In this document: one piece after another, positions 61,301 to 64,000 of the stretch
Layout of the letters: each line of letters starts with the position of its first letter
How positions within the stretch are numbered: position 1 is the first letter of the stretch
NCBI GenBank assembly: GCA_021295815.1
Contig: JAGWBQ010000004.1
Location: 62,001 to 126,000, forward strand
Source: Gemmatimonadota bacterium
GTDB taxonomy: Bacteria > Gemmatimonadota > Gemmatimonadetes > Longimicrobiales > Gaopeijiaceae
Direction of reading: 5' to 3'
Length of the DNA: 64,000 bases
The notes under the pieces: model-generated
What the model saw: the letters and a program-made list of their open reading frames with translations, nothing else
What the model was told of the DNA's origin: nothing
Database searches by the model: none
Position numbers and translations under genes: made by a program

Positions 61301-62514
61301 AGTCGACGCTCGTCGCGGGTCTCGACGTGGGTTCGGCCGTGACCTGCGCGGTGATCGCCGAAGCCGGCGATTCGGGCCAGGAAGTGCAGGCGCTCGGGGT
61401 CGGCCAGGCCCGGACCGAAGGGGTGCGCGGCGACGACGTAACCGAGATCGCCGCGATGACGGAGTCCATCCGGGCCGCGCTCGGCGAGGCCGAGCTGATG
61501 GCCGGCCGGACGACCGACGCTGTCTGGGTCGGCATCGGCGGCTCGAACGTGGCTTGCGGCAGCTCGCTCGGCGTCAGCGCCATTGCCCGAGGCGAGGTGA
61601 CCCAGGACGACATCGACCGCTGCCACGAGGTGGCTCAGGCCGTCGCGTTGCCACCCGACCTCGAATTGCTCCACGTGATTCCGCAGGACTACCGGGTCGA
61701 CGGGAAGGCCGGCATCGCGCACCCGGCGGGAATGTCGGGCGTCCGCCTCGAGTGCGACGCTTTCGTGGTGACCTCGATCATCACCGGCGCCGACCATCTT
61801 CGCAGAGCGGTGAACGACGCGGGCTGCCACATCGACGGCATCGTGCTCGAGCCTCTGGCGGCGGGGCGTGCGATCCTCACCAGGGACGAGAAGGAGCTGG
61901 GAGTGGCGGTCGCGGACGTAGGGTCGTCCTCGACGAGCATCGCGGTCTTCAGGGAGAATCGCGTCGAGCACGTCTCGATCCTGCCTTTCGGGGGCGAAGC
62001 CCTGACCGGGGATCTCGCTCGCGGACTCTCTCTCTCCTACCCGGAGGCCCGCCGGGCGAAGGAGCAATTCGGTACCGCCATGGCGGACATGGTCGATCCG
62101 CGAGAGTCGATCGACATGCCGAGTCCCTCACCCGGTCAGGTCCGATCGGTCGCCCGCGAGATCATCTCGCACATAATCGAACAACGCCTGAGCGAGGTGC
62201 TCACCCTGGTCCAGAACGACATAGAAAGCGCCGTATCGCTGGAGGAGCTCTCCGCCGGCGTGGTCTTTTGCGGCGGCACCGCCGGCATACCCGGCATTCT
62301 CGAGCTCGCCGAACGGAATTTCACCTGCCCGGTGCGCATCGGCCTTCCCAACGAGGGAATGAGGTCGCATGCCGACGGTGTCGCCAGACCGCGCTTCGCG
62401 GTCGCTACCGGACTCGCTCTCTGGGGGAGCGACCTCGCCCGCGCCGGCGGGGACTCTTCCCTCGCATTCAGGTTGCCGCGCCGAGCCATCGACTGGCTCA
62501 AGGACTTCTTCTAA
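61297..62514 (+). CDS. ftsA: Cell-division actin-like protein FtsA
   Basis: 405 residues. 'LVAGLDVGSAVTCAVIAE' is phosphate loop 1, then the 1C subdomain ('AVWVGIGGSNVACGSSLGVSAIA'), 'VAVADVGSSSTSIAVFRENRVEHVSILPFGGEALTGDLARGL' (phosphate 2 region), and 'VVFCGGTAGIPGILELAE' (adenosine). The C-terminal 'RRAIDWLKDFF' is the amphipathic membrane-targeting helix. FtsA ties the FtsZ ring to the membrane. It lies 12 bp before ftsZ. Confidence 0.94.
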   Translation: MKSTLVAGLDVGSAVTCAVIAEAGDSGQEVQALGVGQARTEGVRGDDVTEIAAMTESIRAALGEAELMAGRTTDAVWVGIGGSNVACGSSLGVSAIARGEVTQDDIDRCHEVAQAVALPPDLELLHVIPQDYRVDGKAGIAHPAGMSGVRLECDAFVVTSIITGADHLRRAVNDAGCHIDGIVLEPLAAGRAILTRDEKELGVAVADVGSSSTSIAVFRENRVEHVSILPFGGEALTGDLARGLSLSYPEARRAKEQFGTAMADMVDPRESIDMPSPSPGQVRSVAREIISHIIEQRLSEVLTLVQNDIESAVSLEELSAGVVFCGGTAGIPGILELAERNFTCPVRIGLPNEGMRSHADGVARPRFAVATGLALWGSDLARAGGDSSLAFRLPRRAIDWLKDFF

Positions 62515-62526
62515 CGGAGCAATGTC

Positions 62527-63801
62527 ATGAACATGGTTTTCGAGGTCAACGACGACGCGTTGCCGAACGCAAAGATGCTGGTCGTCGGAGTTGGCGGTGC
62601 AGGAGGAAACGCCGTCAATCGCATGGTCGAGGAGCACCTGAACGGAGTCGAGTTCATCTCCATGAACACGGACGCCCAGGCCCTCTCCGGCTCAAAGGCG
62701 GGCAGCAAGCTCCAGCTCGGTGCCCGGCTCACTCGCGGCCTCGGTGCGGGAGCGAGACCCGAGGTGGGTCGACAGGCCCTCGCGGAGAGCGAGCGGGAAG
62801 TTCGCGCCTTGCTCGAAGGCGCCGACCTCGTCTTCGTGACCGCCGGGATGGGAGGTGGAACCGGGACCGGCGCCGCACCCATGGTCGCCGAGATAGCCCG
62901 CGAGCTCGGTGCGCTCACCATCGGGATCGTCTCCAAGCCCTTCGGATTCGAAGGGCCGAAGCGGCTGCACTACGCCCGTCGCGGTCTGACGGAGCTGAGA
63001 AGGGCCGTCGACACCATGATCGTGGTGGCGAACGAGCGTCTCCTCACGGTTCTGCCCAAGGGAGCTTCGGTGCGCGAGGCGCTCAAGAAAGCGGACGAAG
63101 TGCTCTTCAACGCGACCCGAGGCATCAGCGACCTCGTGCACGAGACGGGCGACGTCAACGTCGATTTCGCCGATGTGCGGACCGTCATGCTCGGCAAGGG
63201 TCCCGGACTCATGGGCGCGGGCGAGGCCACGGGAGACGATCGCGCCTTGGAGGCGGCCAGAGAGGCGATCTCGTCGCCCCTCCTGGACGATGTCAGCATC
63301 AGTGGCGCGACCGACCTTCTGGTGAATGTGAGCGGCGGCCCCGACGTGGCGATGAGCGAGGTGTCTCAGGCCATATCCATGGTGCGCGAGGAGGCCGGCT
63401 ACGACGCCGAAGTGATCTTCGGCACGGTGACGAACGACAAGCTCGAGGGGCTGATCAGGGTCACCGTCATCGCCACCGGCTTCGAGGGAGCCGACGAAGC
63501 GGACATTCTGACTCCGGAGGGGAGAGGCCCCGTCTCGTCGACCGGTCGGGCGCTACGGGCAGGTGCGGCCCCGGCGTCCTTGCGAGGGTCGGCGCCGAGT
63601 CCGTGGAACCGACACGATCCCTTGGCCGGTCGGGCGAACCAGGGGCACGGCGGGGGCGCCCGCACCCACCAGACCCCTCGCCAGGGCCTGCCGCCCATGG
63701 GTGGACCCGTGGCCGCCCGACGTCAGAGCGCACCGGAACGCGAGCCCGGTGGTATGATAGACCTCGAGATCCCCACCTTCATTCTCCGACAGATGGACTG
63801 A
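62527..63801 (+). CDS. ftsZ: Cell-division GTPase FtsZ
   Basis: 424 residues. 'MLVVGVGGAGGNAVNRMVE' begins the GTPase domain. 'FVTAGMGGGTGTGAAPMVAEIAREL' is the tubulin signature. The T7-type loop is 'NVDFADVRTVMLGKG', with 'GLMGAGEATGDDRALEAAREAISSPLL' following. After about residue 320 a Pro/Gly/Arg-rich linker of some 80 residues leads to the conserved C-terminal peptide 'DLEIPTFILRQMD', which binds FtsA. This polymer defines the division site. ATG 62527 is 12 bp after ftsA; a preceding 'CGGAGCAATGTC' gives a weak ribosome-binding site. Confidence 0.96.
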   Translation: MNMVFEVNDDALPNAKMLVVGVGGAGGNAVNRMVEEHLNGVEFISMNTDAQALSGSKAGSKLQLGARLTRGLGAGARPEVGRQALAESEREVRALLEGADLVFVTAGMGGGTGTGAAPMVAEIARELGALTIGIVSKPFGFEGPKRLHYARRGLTELRRAVDTMIVVANERLLTVLPKGASVREALKKADEVLFNATRGISDLVHETGDVNVDFADVRTVMLGKGPGLMGAGEATGDDRALEAAREAISSPLLDDVSISGATDLLVNVSGGPDVAMSEVSQAISMVREEAGYDAEVIFGTVTNDKLEGLIRVTVIATGFEGADEADILTPEGRGPVSSTGRALRAGAAPASLRGSAPSPWNRHDPLAGRANQGHGGGARTHQTPRQGLPPMGGPVAARRQSAPEREPGGMIDLEIPTFILRQMD

Positions 63802-63889
63802 GCCTGTGGTGAGTCACCACGAAAAGAAGCTGGTTGCCCGGATCGGCGCGTGCGAACCGTCGACAGCGCAAGAAGGAGCGTCGGCGCAC

Positions 63890-64000
63890 ATGGGATCCGC
63901 ACCCGGCGGACGATCGCAGGTGCGCCAAAACCCCCGTGGCCGAGCGGCGCTCTTATGCCTCGGCTTCGTGCTGGCCGGCTGCGAGGAACAGGCTCCGTAC
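63890..64000 (+). CDS. Start of a lipoprotein gene downstream of ftsZ (cut by window edge)
   Basis: The open frame runs off the end of the window. From ATG 63890 (AGAAGGAG about 11 bp upstream) the product starts with a basic N-region, then 'RAALLCLGFVLAGCEEQ', a lipoprotein signal with lipobox LAGC. GTG 63809 in the same frame would add 27 residues. Only 37 residues are visible, so no family can be named. Position after ftsZ suggests an envelope or division-linked role, which is inference. Confidence 0.6.
   Translation, partial: MGSAPGGRSQVRQNPRGRAALLCLGFVLAGCEEQAPY

Noticed and set aside
61554-63812. 752-residue open frame running across ftsA and ftsZ on the same strand
   Set aside because: It is rich in Arg, Gly and Pro with no recognisable domain and is an out-of-frame reading of two well-identified genes in GC-rich DNA.

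Overview
The window is a high-GC (roughly two-thirds G+C by eye), densely coded bacterial chromosome segment with no insertion sequence, phage, CRISPR array, rRNA or tRNA that I can see. Several things point to the phylum Gemmatimonadota or a close relative: many secreted '6-bladed beta-propeller' lipoproteins sharing the [10 protein letters not shown] signature, a compact mraZ-to-ftsZ division cluster, Tat-exported oxidoreductases, lipoprotein signals ending in a lipobox Cys, and many GTG starts with GTGA or TGATG overlaps. This placement is inference.

Layout. (1) 1-3082, plus strand: end of recR, then pgsA, a CinA C-terminal-type amidohydrolase, grpE and dnaJ, mostly overlapping. (2) 2986-12329, minus strand: a secreted hypothetical protein, TolC, membrane fusion protein, two FtsX-type permeases, a BshB1-like deacetylase, a cysteine desulfurase and mnmA. 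The desulfurase can supply the sulfur used by MnmA for tRNA 2-thiouridine. The mnmA 3' end overlaps dnaJ. (3) 12385-27116: a 1426-residue NtrY-like kinase, an aromatic amino-acid decarboxylase, a YifB/ComM ATPase, a 64-residue nine-Cys protein, a secreted hypothetical, a kynureninase-like enzyme, an RND pump and a DUF3667 protein. (4) 27324-37449: propeller and secreted-protein region with an NHL protein, an amidase lipoprotein, a broken propeller gene, two intact propellers, an NTP-transporter-like membrane protein, a Tat-exported epimerase and a zincin. (5) 37449-44725: small mixed operons, including a hidden SelW-like selenoprotein, DinB, an SDR, a lipoprotein, a cytochrome c plus Tat flavoenzyme pair, and an acyl-CoA ligase plus thioesterase. 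(6) 44998-46740: TPR protein with terminator. (7) 47211-63801: the dcw cluster mraZ-rsmH-ftsL-ftsI-murE-murF-mraY-murD-ftsW-murG-murC-ftsQ-ftsA-ftsZ, then the start of another lipoprotein gene.

The most notable item is at 37667-37894 on the minus strand. An Rdx-family (SelT/SelW/SelH) thioredoxin-like protein is readable only if an in-frame UGA is decoded as selenocysteine: its motif is C-S-M-UGA, matching CxxU. A 6-bp stem with a 5-nt loop carrying a G lies 15 nt after the UGA, as expected for a bacterial SECIS element. No selA, selB, selC or selD gene is in this window.

Other oddities are a two-permease efflux operon with no ATPase gene, a propeller gene with two frame breaks, an SDR with His in place of the catalytic Tyr, and several inverted repeats in leader regions.
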